Source: a virus. Taken from it: a DNA stretch of 26,415 nucleotides. The notes beneath the pieces are model-generated. The model did no database searches. It was given only the letters and a program-made list of their open reading frames with translations, and was not told the DNA's origin. Position 1 is the first letter of the stretch, and each line of letters starts with the position of its first letter. Where the stretch lies: IMG/VR virus record IMGVR_UViG_3300043411_000999, positions 1 to 26,415 of that record. One strand, written 5' to 3'. The position numbers and the translations under genes are program-made. This document shows positions 5,659 through 15,324 of the stretch, one piece after another.

Positions 5659-6744
5659 TTAGGCTCCCAAAATAGATAATGCAAGATTGGTAATTGGTGA
5701 ATTTAATGAACCGGTTCCATTCTGTAATACGATTTCTATGTAGCTAGTGGTTAAGCTGTTTATTAATACAATTGGAGCTTTAGAGCTAACATATGATATC
5801 ATTGCTGATGGACAATATTTATTATCATTCATTGCATTAGTAAAATATATTCTATAAGTATTTGAACTTGGATTCGTAACAGAAGAAACATTAAAACTAT
5901 CGTTTATAACTAATCCACCAAATGCGAAACCGTCTGAAAAATTAACCCACGCCTTTGGCACATTCTTGGCAACAGGGTATTTGCCACTGGCAAATGTCAG
6001 TGTTCCATCACTGTTCTTTAATCGGCAAGTTTCAACTGCTCCCGTTCCAAGGACTATATCCACGCCATTTGATGTATAAATAAAGGCTGTGCCATTAATC
6101 GCAGCCTGATAATCGGATCCACTATCATTTGAGCCAAGTTTTAAATAGGTTCCAGTATTGCCTATGGCAAGCATATTTAATGCTGTAGAACTTTTCGTTA
6201 TCGTGGCTATCGCATTGGTAACAGGACTTGTGGTGTTCAACAGAAACTCACCTGCATTTGAAACACGCATCCGTTCTGTTCCATCAACGGTAACAGTCAT
6301 AACCCCATTGCTTCCGCTGTCGCTTACTTCAACGCTGGTGTTCCCCTCTGATATACTATCAGGGGCGGCGGTAAATGCTGTGCCATTTTGGCGCAAAGTT
6401 CCCGTAAAGTTTATGTCACCATTTACATCAAGGTGATAGCTTGGCGTGGTATCGTTGATACCCATATAACCACTGCTATTAACGGTTACCTTAACGGCAT
6501 TACTTACGTATATTTCATGTTTGCTTGAATCGGCAAGTGGGCCTATTGTCACCCACGCGTTATTTGCACCATTACGAATTTTCAGAAGATTAAGTGTTGT
6601 GTCATACCACAACATATAAGCAACTGTAGTTGTTGGCGCGGTAGTACCACTATTATTGGATACAACGGCTGCCAATGCATCGTTCAGATCACTTCTAAAC
6701 GGCGCACCAGCTTGGTTAGATAAAACATAATCGTGCTGAGCCAA
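5659..6744 (-). CDS. Tail fibre (paralogue of the next gene)
   Basis: The 361-residue protein starts MAQHDYVLSNQAGAPFRSDLN. Its first 125 residues are nearly the same as those of the fibre at 4324-5655, including WYDTT, IGPLADSSKHEIYV and LDV.GDINFTGTLRQ.G. After that it diverges: there is no polyglycine domain, but a Ser/Asn/Thr-rich beta region ending LALSILGA. The shared start probably binds the same tail site, and the different ends would meet different receptors. It lies 12 bases after gene J and 3 before the paralogue. Confidence 0.8.
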   Translation of the reverse strand: MAQHDYVLSNQAGAPFRSDLNDALAAVVSNNSGTTAPTTTVAYMLWYDTTLNLLKIRNGANNAWVTIGPLADSSKHEIYVSNAVKVTVNSSGYMGINDTTPSYHLDVNGDINFTGTLRQNGTAFTAAPDSISEGNTSVEVSDSGSNGVMTVTVDGTERMRVSNAGEFLLNTTSPVTNAIATITKSSTALNMLAIGNTGTYLKLGSNDSGSDYQAAINGTAFIYTSNGVDIVLGTGAVETCRLKNSDGTLTFASGKYPVAKNVPKAWVNFSDGFAFGGLVINDSFNVSSVTNPSSNTYRIYFTNAMNDNKYCPSAMISYVSSKAPIVLINSLTTSYIEIVLQNGTGSLNSPITNLALSILGA

Positions 6745-6756
6745 GACACCATCCCC

Positions 6757-9700
6757 CTAGTGCTTGTACCCAAACCCCTTGGCTATATAATCGAAACTCC
6801 TACTTACCAGTGTACCCGCACTGTTTTTAAACGCAATATCAAAACCTGTCTCATCGGCACTTGTTATATCAAAATAATCACCTGTAGCCATATTTCGCGT
6901 TAATATTGCAATGGCTGGGCTTTCCCAGAATGCATTCGTGTAATTAACCGAATATGTCCCTGCACCAGAGGTAATGTTATTACCACTCTCAACGCGATCA
7001 GGCATATCTATGGTGACACTTAATTCTTTCACAACAATATTGTGTGTTACATCGCCGGATGTTAGTGATAATTGGAATTGAAAGGCACGTGCAACGTACT
7101 GTCCTGTAAAGAATGGTCGCCAACTACTCCATGTTGGTGTACCGCCTGGATCATCTTCTGTCGTTCTAACATATAATAGAGCATTCACATCATCGATATC
7201 ATCACCATCAAATGAACCCCAATCATCAATGCTATCAAGCCGACTATCGATTAAATCACCCGCATTATAAGCTTCTGCCAGGATGTGAGCGGTTAATTGG
7301 CATGTGTATGTGTCCCCAAGGTCTGTTGTTTCAGGGAAAGTATACGTAGCACTGGCCGCTATCCCTCCGTTGCTTTCCACATAGTCCCAATCATCAACAA
7401 AGCCCATTTCATCAATGGTCAACTCTGAATCGATAACAAGCCCCCCTAAATCCGCTTGCACTGCGCAATTGGTTTTAGTACCGGTGAAACCTGGATGTTC
7501 TGTGATTGTCTCAACGACATTCATAACCAATAATTGAGCAATCGTTGTTGTCACACTGCTAGCTGTAACACTCACATTACCGCTACTATCAACAAATTTA
7601 GCCAGGTAAGTACCAGGTACGTGTGGTAAACTCACATTGGTAGTTATCCCTGGCAGGGCTGGCCCAATATCAATGGCATTTGTCCATGTAGCATCAACGT
7701 CAATATCAGGTGTATGTCTGATTCTCACATACCCACCAATCAACACATCCAGATCAACTGATTGTGCCCAAGTTAAATGAGCCGTTCCATTATCTATTGA
7801 AACCAATGAGAAATTTTCTACATTCCCTGGCGGGGCAAGCTTACCGTAAATGGTTTCAACTTCGGTTGCTGCTATTGACCTTTTTTCAATTATCGATAAT
7901 GCAAAGACCTTGAAGGTATATTCACCTGGTTGCGCATCAAAAATATCAATGGTGGTACTGGTTGTGCGTGGCAATATTACATAGTTTCCATTATCACGCT
8001 TATACCATACTTCATATGCCGTAGCCCTGCTTACAGAATTCCATGAGGCAGTAACCACCACCACAACACCATTCTGTGAATCATAAAGATATTCCGTTAT
8101 TTCCAAGCCTGTTGGTGTATCCGGTGCATTCGTTAAGGTACTGATATTAGGCGCGACTAATGCAATGTCCTGCTCGATTAAATCAAACTTGCCTTCATTG
8201 TGGGCAACTGCGGTTATCTCATAAAGCCCGTCACCAGTTTCAACCATGGCAAGGACACGGAAGGTTTGAACCTCAATGTTGGGACTTGATAAAACCCATA
8301 TAGCATTATTTGCTGGCTCGCTGGTGAAATCTTCGGTTACTGTGATGACTCTATCCGTAATATCACTTACAGTACGGGTATCCATTGTGCCATCTTCTAA
8401 CATCACATATAGTGTGTATGTATCCCCGCCGGCCAGGGCAACATCATCATCCGCTGTTATGGTGGTGGCAGTACTTGCCATAACACGCCCACCAAGTCTA
8501 TCACCTGATCTATCCCTATCTTGCACCTTAATGATTTGCCCTGGTCGTACAAGTGCGGCTTCAATACCACAGGAAAATGATACTGTTTCAGTTTCAAGCC
8601 TTTCAGTATATAGCAACCATTTACCTACACGGTGAGCCTGGCCCTGGCTGTTACAGCCAATGGCAATAATGGAAGTCTCAACAATGCCATAACGGGCAAT
8701 TCCTTCTGGGTCTTCCACATAGGTTGGTACGAGTTTTGAAAAATTATTGGGATCATTATAAGACACAATAGCAACGGTGTGCCTAGTTTTTCGGCTACTA
8801 CCAGAATACGTGAACATCCCTTCCTTTACATTGGTTACGTTAAAGATTTTTACCGCATCCTGTGGTGAATCCTGTACAGCGGTTAATACACCGGCAGACC
8901 AATATAGCAATCCCCTAAAGATGGATGCCATGTCTTGAAGGATTTTATAGGCCTCTTCTTGCGTTTGGATGTAAAGGTTACATGTAAAGCGCGGTTCAGT
9001 CCCCCCAAAACCATCATCAACCATTTCATCACAATAGCGGCCAATGGTGTAAAGTGTCCATTTATCAATCTGTGCATCATTGATAAAATTTCCAAGACCA
9101 TAACGGGTATTTGTTAACAGGTCAAAGAAGCACCAGGCTGGATTATTTGAATAGGCTATGTCAAATTCACCGTCCCATTCGCCGGTATATTCCCTTGTCT
9201 CTGGATCATAATTGGATGGAATTTGAATGCGCATCATTTTAACGTGATAGCTGCGTTGCGGTACTTGATTAAACTGTTGAGAATCAATCACGGTGGCAAC
9301 GATTGCGCTATTAGGATACCGCAATTTAGCGTCAATAATTTCGGTGTATGTATCCCAATATGTTTTATTATTTAAAACAACCTCTTCACTGTCATCCGTG
9401 ATACGGCGTACCCGCACATCCCAAGGTGCATCGCCACCAAGGGGAATGAGGTAAGAACGTTGATATTTAGTTGTTGTCTTGCCGCTTATGGTATCCGTGA
9501 GCATTTCGACATAGCCGCCACCATCGGCTTGCACATCGATGGCAATATCCACGGTCGTTCCATTTATATCACCATTGGAACTATCCTGGATCGTTAATTG
9601 CGGTACACTGATAGTGACTCTAACATTGTTAACATCTACATTGCTAATTGATCGTACCACTGGTGAAGCTTGCGTCACCTCAACAAAGACACTCTCTTCA

Positions 9701-10002
9701 CTCTCAACACCTGGAAAGCCTGGTATATAACTTTGTCCCTGTGTCCCATCCCTGGTTGCAACTGTCACACCAGTAAAGTTGAATGTACCATCATCATTTT
9801 GCAGGGGTGTTTCATTAAGGTAGATTGACTTCATACCGTTAACAAGACCCTCAATTTCACCTTCACAAAGTAAGTCTATTACCCGCGCAAAGGCGCGTGA
9901 ACGCAAAGAGTCAGGAGCTTCTACAGGCGTATGTGAGCTTCCGCCACCGCCTTTTCCGCCACCACCCCCGTATCCAATAATGCGTTTTGATTTATCTATC
10001 AT
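6757..10002 (-). CDS. J: Tail tip protein J (host specificity / central fibre)
   Basis: The 1081 residues are close to lambda gpJ (1132). A Gly-rich start (YGGGGGKGGGGSSH) is followed by the family's conserved block PVEAPDSLRSRAFARVIDLLCEGEIEGLV. The middle holds the baseplate-hub-like region (about 200-600), then fibronectin-III-like repeats (about 625-830, with APPGNVENFSLVS and TWAQSVDLDV), and a beta-rich C-terminal receptor-contacting part. In lambda, J forms the trimeric tail tip that recognises the outer-membrane receptor. The gene overlaps I by four bases. The C-terminus is the part expected to differ among relatives. Confidence 0.92.
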   Translation of the reverse strand: MIDKSKRIIGYGGGGGKGGGGSSHTPVEAPDSLRSRAFARVIDLLCEGEIEGLVNGMKSIYLNETPLQNDDGTFNFTGVTVATRDGTQGQSYIPGFPGVESEESVFVEVTQASPVVRSISNVDVNNVRVTISVPQLTIQDSSNGDINGTTVDIAIDVQADGGGYVEMLTDTISGKTTTKYQRSYLIPLGGDAPWDVRVRRITDDSEEVVLNNKTYWDTYTEIIDAKLRYPNSAIVATVIDSQQFNQVPQRSYHVKMMRIQIPSNYDPETREYTGEWDGEFDIAYSNNPAWCFFDLLTNTRYGLGNFINDAQIDKWTLYTIGRYCDEMVDDGFGGTEPRFTCNLYIQTQEEAYKILQDMASIFRGLLYWSAGVLTAVQDSPQDAVKIFNVTNVKEGMFTYSGSSRKTRHTVAIVSYNDPNNFSKLVPTYVEDPEGIARYGIVETSIIAIGCNSQGQAHRVGKWLLYTERLETETVSFSCGIEAALVRPGQIIKVQDRDRSGDRLGGRVMASTATTITADDDVALAGGDTYTLYVMLEDGTMDTRTVSDITDRVITVTEDFTSEPANNAIWVLSSPNIEVQTFRVLAMVETGDGLYEITAVAHNEGKFDLIEQDIALVAPNISTLTNAPDTPTGLEITEYLYDSQNGVVVVVTASWNSVSRATAYEVWYKRDNGNYVILPRTTSTTIDIFDAQPGEYTFKVFALSIIEKRSIAATEVETIYGKLAPPGNVENFSLVSIDNGTAHLTWAQSVDLDVLIGGYVRIRHTPDIDVDATWTNAIDIGPALPGITTNVSLPHVPGTYLAKFVDSSGNVSVTASSVTTTIAQLLVMNVVETITEHPGFTGTKTNCAVQADLGGLVIDSELTIDEMGFVDDWDYVESNGGIAASATYTFPETTDLGDTYTCQLTAHILAEAYNAGDLIDSRLDSIDDWGSFDGDDIDDVNALLYVRTTEDDPGGTPTWSSWRPFFTGQYVARAFQFQLSLTSGDVTHNIVVKELSVTIDMPDRVESGNNITSGAGTYSVNYTNAFWESPAIAILTRNMATGDYFDITSADETGFDIAFKNSAGTLVSRSFDYIAKGFGYKH

Positions 10003-10634
10003 GCAAAATCACTCATTGCTGTATAATCATCCGCCGTAATACCGGCACTAACCACCGCGCTACCAATAAATAGTTCGCCATACCCAAGTGGTACAGGATG
10101 GCCTTGTGCTGTGGTATTAACGGGGCCATTGAAATAATAGGATGGTTTGTTTTCTGGTGCTTCGGAAGGGCTACCAGCCTTGGGTTGTGGTGCTAGCAAT
10201 GAGGTAACACCACCTAGCAACAGTGAGGTTCCAAAGCTGAATAACACACTCCCAATGGTTGGAGACCAGGAACCAAGCGTAAACAAAGCCGTTGTTCCTA
10301 AGCCTGGCACAAATATGGCTGTGGCAATCAATGCAGCTCCAAGCACTATTCCAAGGAACCCGCTTTTTGCTCCCCCAATCACCGGCACAATATCAATACG
10401 GCCACGCTCCCCTACGGGGTGATGCATCGTTTCGGGATTAGGTATGATCATTTCATCATTAATCAATACCTTATACCCAACTTGCTGTTGTTCTGATTCG
10501 ATTAAATGCCGTTCGAATCTTGGGAAATTGGCGCACAATGCCTTTACCGCTTCCCCCGCACTGCGTACAATATAATGATGCACTTCCCCAAATTCACGGG
10601 CAAGGTCACCGTGTAACCGTATTGTCCTTTTCAT
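9999..10634 (-). CDS. I: Tail assembly protein I
   Basis: The 211-residue protein has the gpI layout: a ubiquitin-like N-terminal half (MKRTIRLHGDLAREFG...) ending in VPVIGGAKSG, a hydrophobic glycine-rich middle (FLGIVLGAALIATAIFVPGLG..., about 92-150), and a C-terminal PVPLGYGELFIGS. gpI is needed to build the tail tip with L, K and J but is not found in the finished tail of lambda. It overlaps K and J. Confidence 0.88.
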   Translation of the reverse strand: MKRTIRLHGDLAREFGEVHHYIVRSAGEAVKALCANFPRFERHLIESEQQQVGYKVLINDEMIIPNPETMHHPVGERGRIDIVPVIGGAKSGFLGIVLGAALIATAIFVPGLGTTALFTLGSWSPTIGSVLFSFGTSLLLGGVTSLLAPQPKAGSPSEAPENKPSYYFNGPVNTTAQGHPVPLGYGELFIGSAVVSAGITADDYTAMSDFA

Positions 10635-11340
10635 CGATTCCCCCGAATCTTAAAATGTCAGTTGTATGTTTTTTATAGTAGCCGCCGTAAACTTCGCGTG
10701 TAGATAGGCGGTTGAATAAATGGTGTAATATCTGGTCATTGCCCAAATAGATTGCCCCGTGATTAGGCACATTTGATTTAACCTGCATGAGGATCACATC
10801 ACCTACCTGTAGCCGTTCTGATTCCATTTTATAGAATCCGGCCAGGCCAAAGTTTTGGCGGTATAAATCTTCTCCTTTTTTCCACCATTCATCCTGGCGT
10901 TCAAAATCGGGTAATTCAATTCCCCTTTCCTGGATATACCAATCGCGGATTATGCTGTAACAATCCAGTACGCCATGTGTCCATTCACGCCCTACAAGCG
11001 GCGCACGGTATCCGGTTGGTTCAAGCGTATACCATGCTTGGTTTGGATACCCAACGATATACCAAGGAAGTTTTGTTTTCTCACATGCAACCATATCTGC
11101 TTGACTTGGTTTTGGGCTGGCGTTGGGATGTGAATGCACAACAGCTTTAATGTTACCCATGCAACTTGCCATTAGGTAATCTTTCGGATCGAGAATGAAT
11201 TGATGGTCATTATCAGCATTATTCCGGCACGCATAATATTTAAACACACCGGCATTTTCGACAATTAGGCCGCAACATTCACTTGGGTATACATTCTTTG
11301 CGTGTTCAATTATTTTGGCTTTCAATTCTTCATTTAACAT
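10606..11340 (-). CDS. K: Tail tip peptidase K: JAMM plus NlpC/P60 domains
   Basis: The 244-residue protein joins two hydrolase domains. The N-terminal JAB/MPN metalloprotease domain shows Glu21 (YPSECCGL) and the JAMM motif His69-X-His71...Ser79-X2-Asp82 (VVHSHPNASPKPSQAD). The C-terminal NlpC/P60 domain shows Cys127 (GVLDCYSIIRDW) and His194 (PNHGAIYLG), with His206 or His207 as a possible third residue. Both catalytic sets look intact. The protein probably helps the tail tip mature or opens peptidoglycan at injection. It lies between L and I as in lambda. Confidence 0.92.
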   Translation of the reverse strand: MLNEELKAKIIEHAKNVYPSECCGLIVENAGVFKYYACRNNADNDHQFILDPKDYLMASCMGNIKAVVHSHPNASPKPSQADMVACEKTKLPWYIVGYPNQAWYTLEPTGYRAPLVGREWTHGVLDCYSIIRDWYIQERGIELPDFERQDEWWKKGEDLYRQNFGLAGFYKMESERLQVGDVILMQVKSNVPNHGAIYLGNDQILHHLFNRLSTREVYGGYYKKHTTDILRFGGIDEKDNTVTR

Positions 11341-11342
11341 TA

Positions 11343-12050
11343 TTATCCCTCAATTAACCCCGCGCCTGGGAAACCGCCAAATGGCAATTCACTGGTTGCC
11401 CCAAACCTCAATTTACATGAGTTAAGACGCTTACCACACACATCAAGACTTGAATCTGTTGTTGATGAATCATCCACTTTAAAATAATCAGTACCCACAT
11501 ACCCACATTCCCCACCTCGATAAAGGAACGGACAAAGTCCTTGAATAATCTGGCGGCGCGGCAATTTTATACCCGTCACATCAAATGCACTGGTTAATTC
11601 GAATTCGCAGACCAGCTTGTTTTCAGTTACCTTCCGATCAATGTAAAAAATGTCGTCTGGAAATTCTGCCGTATCGTCTGCATCTGGATTTACTCCGCCA
11701 TCAAAATTTACAGCGTCAAGGTATCTTGCCAACGTACGTTTCCTGGTTACCTTACCTCCCACCATGTCATCATGAGCCAATATTAAGGCGGTGATGGTTC
11801 CCATGGCGTTAGCTAGGCTGATCTTTGGGCGCGGCAATTGTCCATTGGTACTATAGTCAAAGCCGCTTGCAGTACAAGGCCAAGCTGAATAAGTTTCACC
11901 TTGCCACACAAGGGCTTCACTCAATCCATTTGATCCGGCATGAAATCGGTAAATCGTTCCGCCAAGCTCGGTTAAATCCACCTCAAACATTTCCATTACG
12001 GCGGACGGCGCAAGCTTTTGAATTTCACTGGTGATTAATGTGCTGGTCAT
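11343..12050 (-). CDS. L: Minor tail protein L (iron-sulphur tail tip protein)
   Basis: The 235 residues are close to lambda gpL (232). Four cysteines, Cys173, Cys182, Cys205 and Cys212, lie in GLCPFLYRGGECGY and DVCGKRLNSC, at the positions that bind the [4Fe-4S] cluster in lambda gpL, followed by the family ending LPFGGFPG. The protein joins the tail tip to the tube. It overlaps gene M by four bases. Confidence 0.92.
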   Translation of the reverse strand: MTSTLITSEIQKLAPSAVMEMFEVDLTELGGTIYRFHAGSNGLSEALVWQGETYSAWPCTASGFDYSTNGQLPRPKISLANAMGTITALILAHDDMVGGKVTRKRTLARYLDAVNFDGGVNPDADDTAEFPDDIFYIDRKVTENKLVCEFELTSAFDVTGIKLPRRQIIQGLCPFLYRGGECGYVGTDYFKVDDSSTTDSSLDVCGKRLNSCKLRFGATSELPFGGFPGAGLIEG

Positions 12051-12382
12051 GCTTCAAACACCTGCTCAAAGGTTGCTGAAATACTGATTAGGTTGCCTAT
12101 GACATAACTTTTTGACCAGTTACGGCATACAAACTTACCAGCACTGCCACCTGGTGGTGTCCAGTCAAAACTTTCAATACTGCCCCGCGCCGCTAGGAAG
12201 TCATCAATGGCATTTCCATCCGTTTCACTCCAATTAGTAAAATTCAAATCCCATATTTCAGGGTTGGTATTGATACCATCCGATTGTCGCTGTTCGTATC
12301 CATCCCCAAACCTAACGGATTTTGTACGAGGTTCACGGCGTGCTGTTGCACCATAATCCGGTGCATAAGTAAACGTTGGCAT
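12047..12382 (-). CDS. M: Minor tail protein M
   Basis: The 111 residues match the size of lambda gpM (109). Family features are a Tyr/Arg N-terminal part with VRFGDGYEQR (24-33), WDLNFTNW, and FDWTPPGG (about 72-79) before a beta C-terminus. In lambda, gpM joins the tail tip late, near the tape measure. The ribosome site GGGGGAATAA before the ATG recurs at 17542 and 17789. Confidence 0.9.
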   Translation of the reverse strand: MPTFTYAPDYGATARREPRTKSVRFGDGYEQRQSDGINTNPEIWDLNFTNWSETDGNAIDDFLAARGSIESFDWTPPGGSAGKFVCRNWSKSYVIGNLISISATFEQVFEA

Positions 12383-12392
12383 TTATTCCCCC

Positions 12393-14627
12393 TTATGCCT
12401 GTGAAGTTGAACGATTCAACAATCCCCCTGGTAACATTTCTTTGAGAAGCATTGATTTAACAAGGGCGGCTAAGGATTTTCCCAACTCCGCGCCATCCTT
12501 ATTTCCACCACGTGTTGATTCCTGGCCCTGGCCGGTGTTGTTGAGCGTTAAATTAACAATCACAGCCCCTGTCTGGCCTTGGCCTTTTAATGTAACGGGT
12601 ATGGAGCGGCCATCCGGCAACGGTACATAAGCTTCCGGCGTGTCACCCTCACCAAAGATTGCCATTTGCGGATTGTTTGCCACGCCGCCGCGCGAATAAG
12701 CACGTAAAGGTATTGATCCACCAGAAGTCATCACGCCGCCATTTGCATGTAACCATGGCATTGCTGACCCAAGGTCTTGCTGTGGGCTAAATATGCTACT
12801 GAATGCACTTCTAAAACCGCCAACAGCACTCACAAGTTGTTGCTGCACCTGAATTCTGATCAAGTCAGCAATGATACTGCGTGCCATATCCTTGAAGTTT
12901 AACTTGCCTGTCATGGCAAAATTCACCAGTGCATCTTCCATGCCTTTGAAGGCGTTGGTGAATAGATTCTTTGCCCCTAATGCAGCATTCTTTGCGCCTT
13001 CCATGTATTCGTTAAAGGCTTGGGCTGCACCTGCTTGGAACGTTCGTTGCTGTTCGTAATTCAACTGCATTAAGGCCAGGCGTTGATCTTTAATTTGTTC
13101 TGTGGCCGCCTTCAATTCTGCCGCCCCTTCCCTGGTCATATCCTTGCTTTTGCTTTGATATTCCAGATCAATACGCCTTGCTTCTTTGAGTTTATCAACC
13201 TCAATTGATGCCATGCCAATATAGCCAATCTCATCCTGCAGAAGCTGGATGGATTGATTTTCTTTCATTAGGTAATCATCAAGTTCTTTGCTTTCTTTGG
13301 CACGCGCTCTATTCGTCAAGGCACCTGTAAGAGCGGTAGATAATTCCTGATATGCCTTTGAGCCTTTCTTGATGCCAGAAGCTTCCAAATCGGCCAGGTT
13401 TATTGATACCTCCCGTTCAAGGTTTGATAGCTTCATGGCGGCGGCTTCTGCATTTATTTTGGCAATTTTATCGCGCCATTTTGAAACCTCATCACTTCCG
13501 CCAATGCTGTCCCCTTTCAACTTCTTTTTTGGCTTCTCAACAGGGCTAAAGGTTGGGTCAGTAATGCCAAGCAATTGGCCGGTTAAACTGCCAGATTCTT
13601 TTGAAAACAAGGAGGTTGCGCCATTAACAAATTCATTGCCAATATTTTTAAGGCGATTACCGCCCCGCGTAAGAGCGTTCTTTACAGTGTCATCGGTGAA
13701 TATGGCCGCGCCCATTTCCACCATGGTTTTCAAGCTACTGGTTAAGCCTTTGACCGCCTGCACCACACCCATTACGCCCAAAGCTACATAACGGGCAATT
13801 TCACCCACGGCCATCAAACCGCCCTTGAATATGTCCATTAAGCCATAACTATCCTTGGTTGTTTTACCTAACTCAGTAAAACCCTTGATAATGGCATTGA
13901 AACTTGGTAGTGCGCCTTCCAGGATTTCGGATGTCAAAAGCATGAATTGTGCTTTCAATTCCCCCATAAGGTCACCCGCCTGGTCTGATAATTTGATGAA
14001 ATTACCACTAAAGGCATAGTTCATCCGCTCAATACCTTCTGATCCCTGGTTAAGAAATGGGATCATGTCAGCACCGGATTTACCAAATAATTTTACAGCA
14101 ACGGCAGTTTTATACGCACCATCTTCCATATCATGGAATTTGTCAGCAACAGACAGTATCAAATCTTCACTATCACGCAGCTTGCCTTTAGTGTCGTAAA
14201 TACTGATTCCAAGCTCGCTAAATGCTTTGGCCGGCCCACCTTTATTGTTGGCTTCTGCATCGACCATGCTTACATTGAATTTCTTTAATGCTCCGGCTAG
14301 GCTATCAACGCTAACGCCGGCGGCTCCGGCGGCGGTTGACCACCCACTTAGTGTGGTTGCCGAAACTCCTACCTTTTGAGCAATATCATTGAACTGATCC
14401 GCCAGTTCTATTGTTTGAGTGACGAAATCTTTGATGATTCCAACGCCTTTGAAACCAACCCATCCGGCCAGGAATACTTTTGATGCCTTGCCTAATAATG
14501 AAAAGCCACGGCTGGCGTTTTCGCTCTGCGTGGATATGGCTTTGATTTCTTTTTGCAATTCCTTAACGGAATTCAAGCCCGTAACGCTGGCAATGATCCT
14601 AAAACTGGATTCTAAGTTAACAGCCAT
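12393..14627 (-). CDS. H: Tail tape measure protein H
   Basis: The 744-residue protein is mostly helical, with a central hydrophobic region (about 270-295) and the lambda-type C-terminal motif NFAMTGKLNFKDMARSIIADLIRIQVQQQL (about 580-610). It sets tail length, is bound by the G and G-T chaperones, and leaves the tube during DNA injection. At about 1.5 angstroms per residue it predicts a tail near 110 nm. Its ATG overlaps the T-frame stop (TAATG). The gene order G, T, H, M, L is as in lambda. Confidence 0.93.
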   Translation of the reverse strand: MAVNLESSFRIIASVTGLNSVKELQKEIKAISTQSENASRGFSLLGKASKVFLAGWVGFKGVGIIKDFVTQTIELADQFNDIAQKVGVSATTLSGWSTAAGAAGVSVDSLAGALKKFNVSMVDAEANNKGGPAKAFSELGISIYDTKGKLRDSEDLILSVADKFHDMEDGAYKTAVAVKLFGKSGADMIPFLNQGSEGIERMNYAFSGNFIKLSDQAGDLMGELKAQFMLLTSEILEGALPSFNAIIKGFTELGKTTKDSYGLMDIFKGGLMAVGEIARYVALGVMGVVQAVKGLTSSLKTMVEMGAAIFTDDTVKNALTRGGNRLKNIGNEFVNGATSLFSKESGSLTGQLLGITDPTFSPVEKPKKKLKGDSIGGSDEVSKWRDKIAKINAEAAAMKLSNLEREVSINLADLEASGIKKGSKAYQELSTALTGALTNRARAKESKELDDYLMKENQSIQLLQDEIGYIGMASIEVDKLKEARRIDLEYQSKSKDMTREGAAELKAATEQIKDQRLALMQLNYEQQRTFQAGAAQAFNEYMEGAKNAALGAKNLFTNAFKGMEDALVNFAMTGKLNFKDMARSIIADLIRIQVQQQLVSAVGGFRSAFSSIFSPQQDLGSAMPWLHANGGVMTSGGSIPLRAYSRGGVANNPQMAIFGEGDTPEAYVPLPDGRSIPVTLKGQGQTGAVIVNLTLNNTGQGQESTRGGNKDGAELGKSLAALVKSMLLKEMLPGGLLNRSTSQA

Positions 14628-14977
14628 TAAGTGTCCCCTGCGCTTTTGTTAAGCACACTTAATGCTGCTTGCTCCATTACCTGCAAGTCTTCTAACACAC
14701 CCCTTTTATCAGTTATATCATAAAGCCGCATGGTTTCAAACACTGGTGTGTAATCTAATCCAATAAACCCGCCAAATGATGTACGCCACTGTGTTTGCAC
14801 ACGCAAAAAAAGCTTAACGACTTCTTCGTTTTCCGGCAGGATCTCAAATTCTTGTGGTTCCAATTTTAATCTGGCCGCTTCGATGATATCGGGGGGTGCG
14901 CCAAATGCTTCCAGGTCACTGATTGTTGTATCAATCGTTTGCCCTTCCCCCGCCCATCGTTTAGCGGCCTCTATTAG
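14627..14977 (-). CDS. T: Tail assembly chaperone T, made as a G-T fusion by -1 frameshift
   Basis: This frame has no stop from the slippery site at 14977-14983 to 14627 (about 116 residues, beginning LIEAAKRWAGEG). It has no good start of its own; the only early candidate is a TTG at 14863 without a ribosome site. It is therefore expected to be translated only as a C-terminal extension of G, giving a fusion of about 228 residues (lambda gpGT is 279). The T part recruits the tail tube protein while G coats the tape measure. Its stop overlaps the tape measure start. Confidence 0.85.
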   Translation of the reverse strand, partial: LIEAAKRWAGEGQTIDTTISDLEAFGAPPDIIEAARLKLEPQEFEILPENEEVVKLFLRVQTQWRTSFGGFIGLDYTPVFETMRLYDITDKRGVLEDLQVMEQAALSVLNKSAGDT

Positions 14978-15312
14978 TTTTTTCGTTTAGCACCCTTGAG
15001 GCTTTCCAGGAATGCAAAAACAATAGCACTTCCACAGCCGGTTATATCAAGTAATTTATCAAGGTTTTCATTGCTGTAAGGGATTTCTGAATCACCATCA
15101 AACACACCATTCCAACCCACCATAACCAATCGGGCTATATCAATATCATTGACATGGTCGGCTTCAATCTTGGTATTTATATCATATATTTCTGTTTGAC
15201 TGATCCGGCGGAATACAGCATTGAAAGATTGCTCCTCGTATTTGCCCCCGTCAATCGCACTTTTAATTATTACCGGCCACGTGTACGTGCCGGAATTATT
15301 CAACTTAAACAT
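14974..15312 (-). CDS. G: Tail assembly chaperone G
   Basis: The 112-residue acidic protein lies between the tail tube and tape measure genes, the fixed place of G-type chaperones. Its last codons read CGA AAA AAC TAA: the slippery heptamer A AAA AAC lies directly before the stop and in the correct frame for -1 slippage into T. I identify it by position and the frameshift rather than by sequence motifs. Confidence 0.85.
   Translation of the reverse strand: MFKLNNSGTYTWPVIIKSAIDGGKYEEQSFNAVFRRISQTEIYDINTKIEADHVNDIDIARLVMVGWNGVFDGDSEIPYSNENLDKLLDITGCGSAIVFAFLESLKGAKRKN
14977..14983 (-). promoter_or_regulatory. -1 ribosomal frameshift site A_AAA_AAC
   Basis: Read on the minus strand, the heptamer A AAA AAC ends one base before the G stop codon TAA (14976-14974) and is in the X XXY YYZ phase. 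After slipping, the ribosome reads CTA ATA GAG and stays open to 14627. Lambda uses a different heptamer (GGGAAAG) for the same purpose. Confidence 0.88.
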
Positions 15313-15324
15313 TTAGCCCCCAAA

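Noticed and set aside
13369-13791. 140-codon plus-strand frame inside the tape measure gene
   Set aside because: It is antisense to a well-supported gene with low-complexity hydrophobic content and no start signal.
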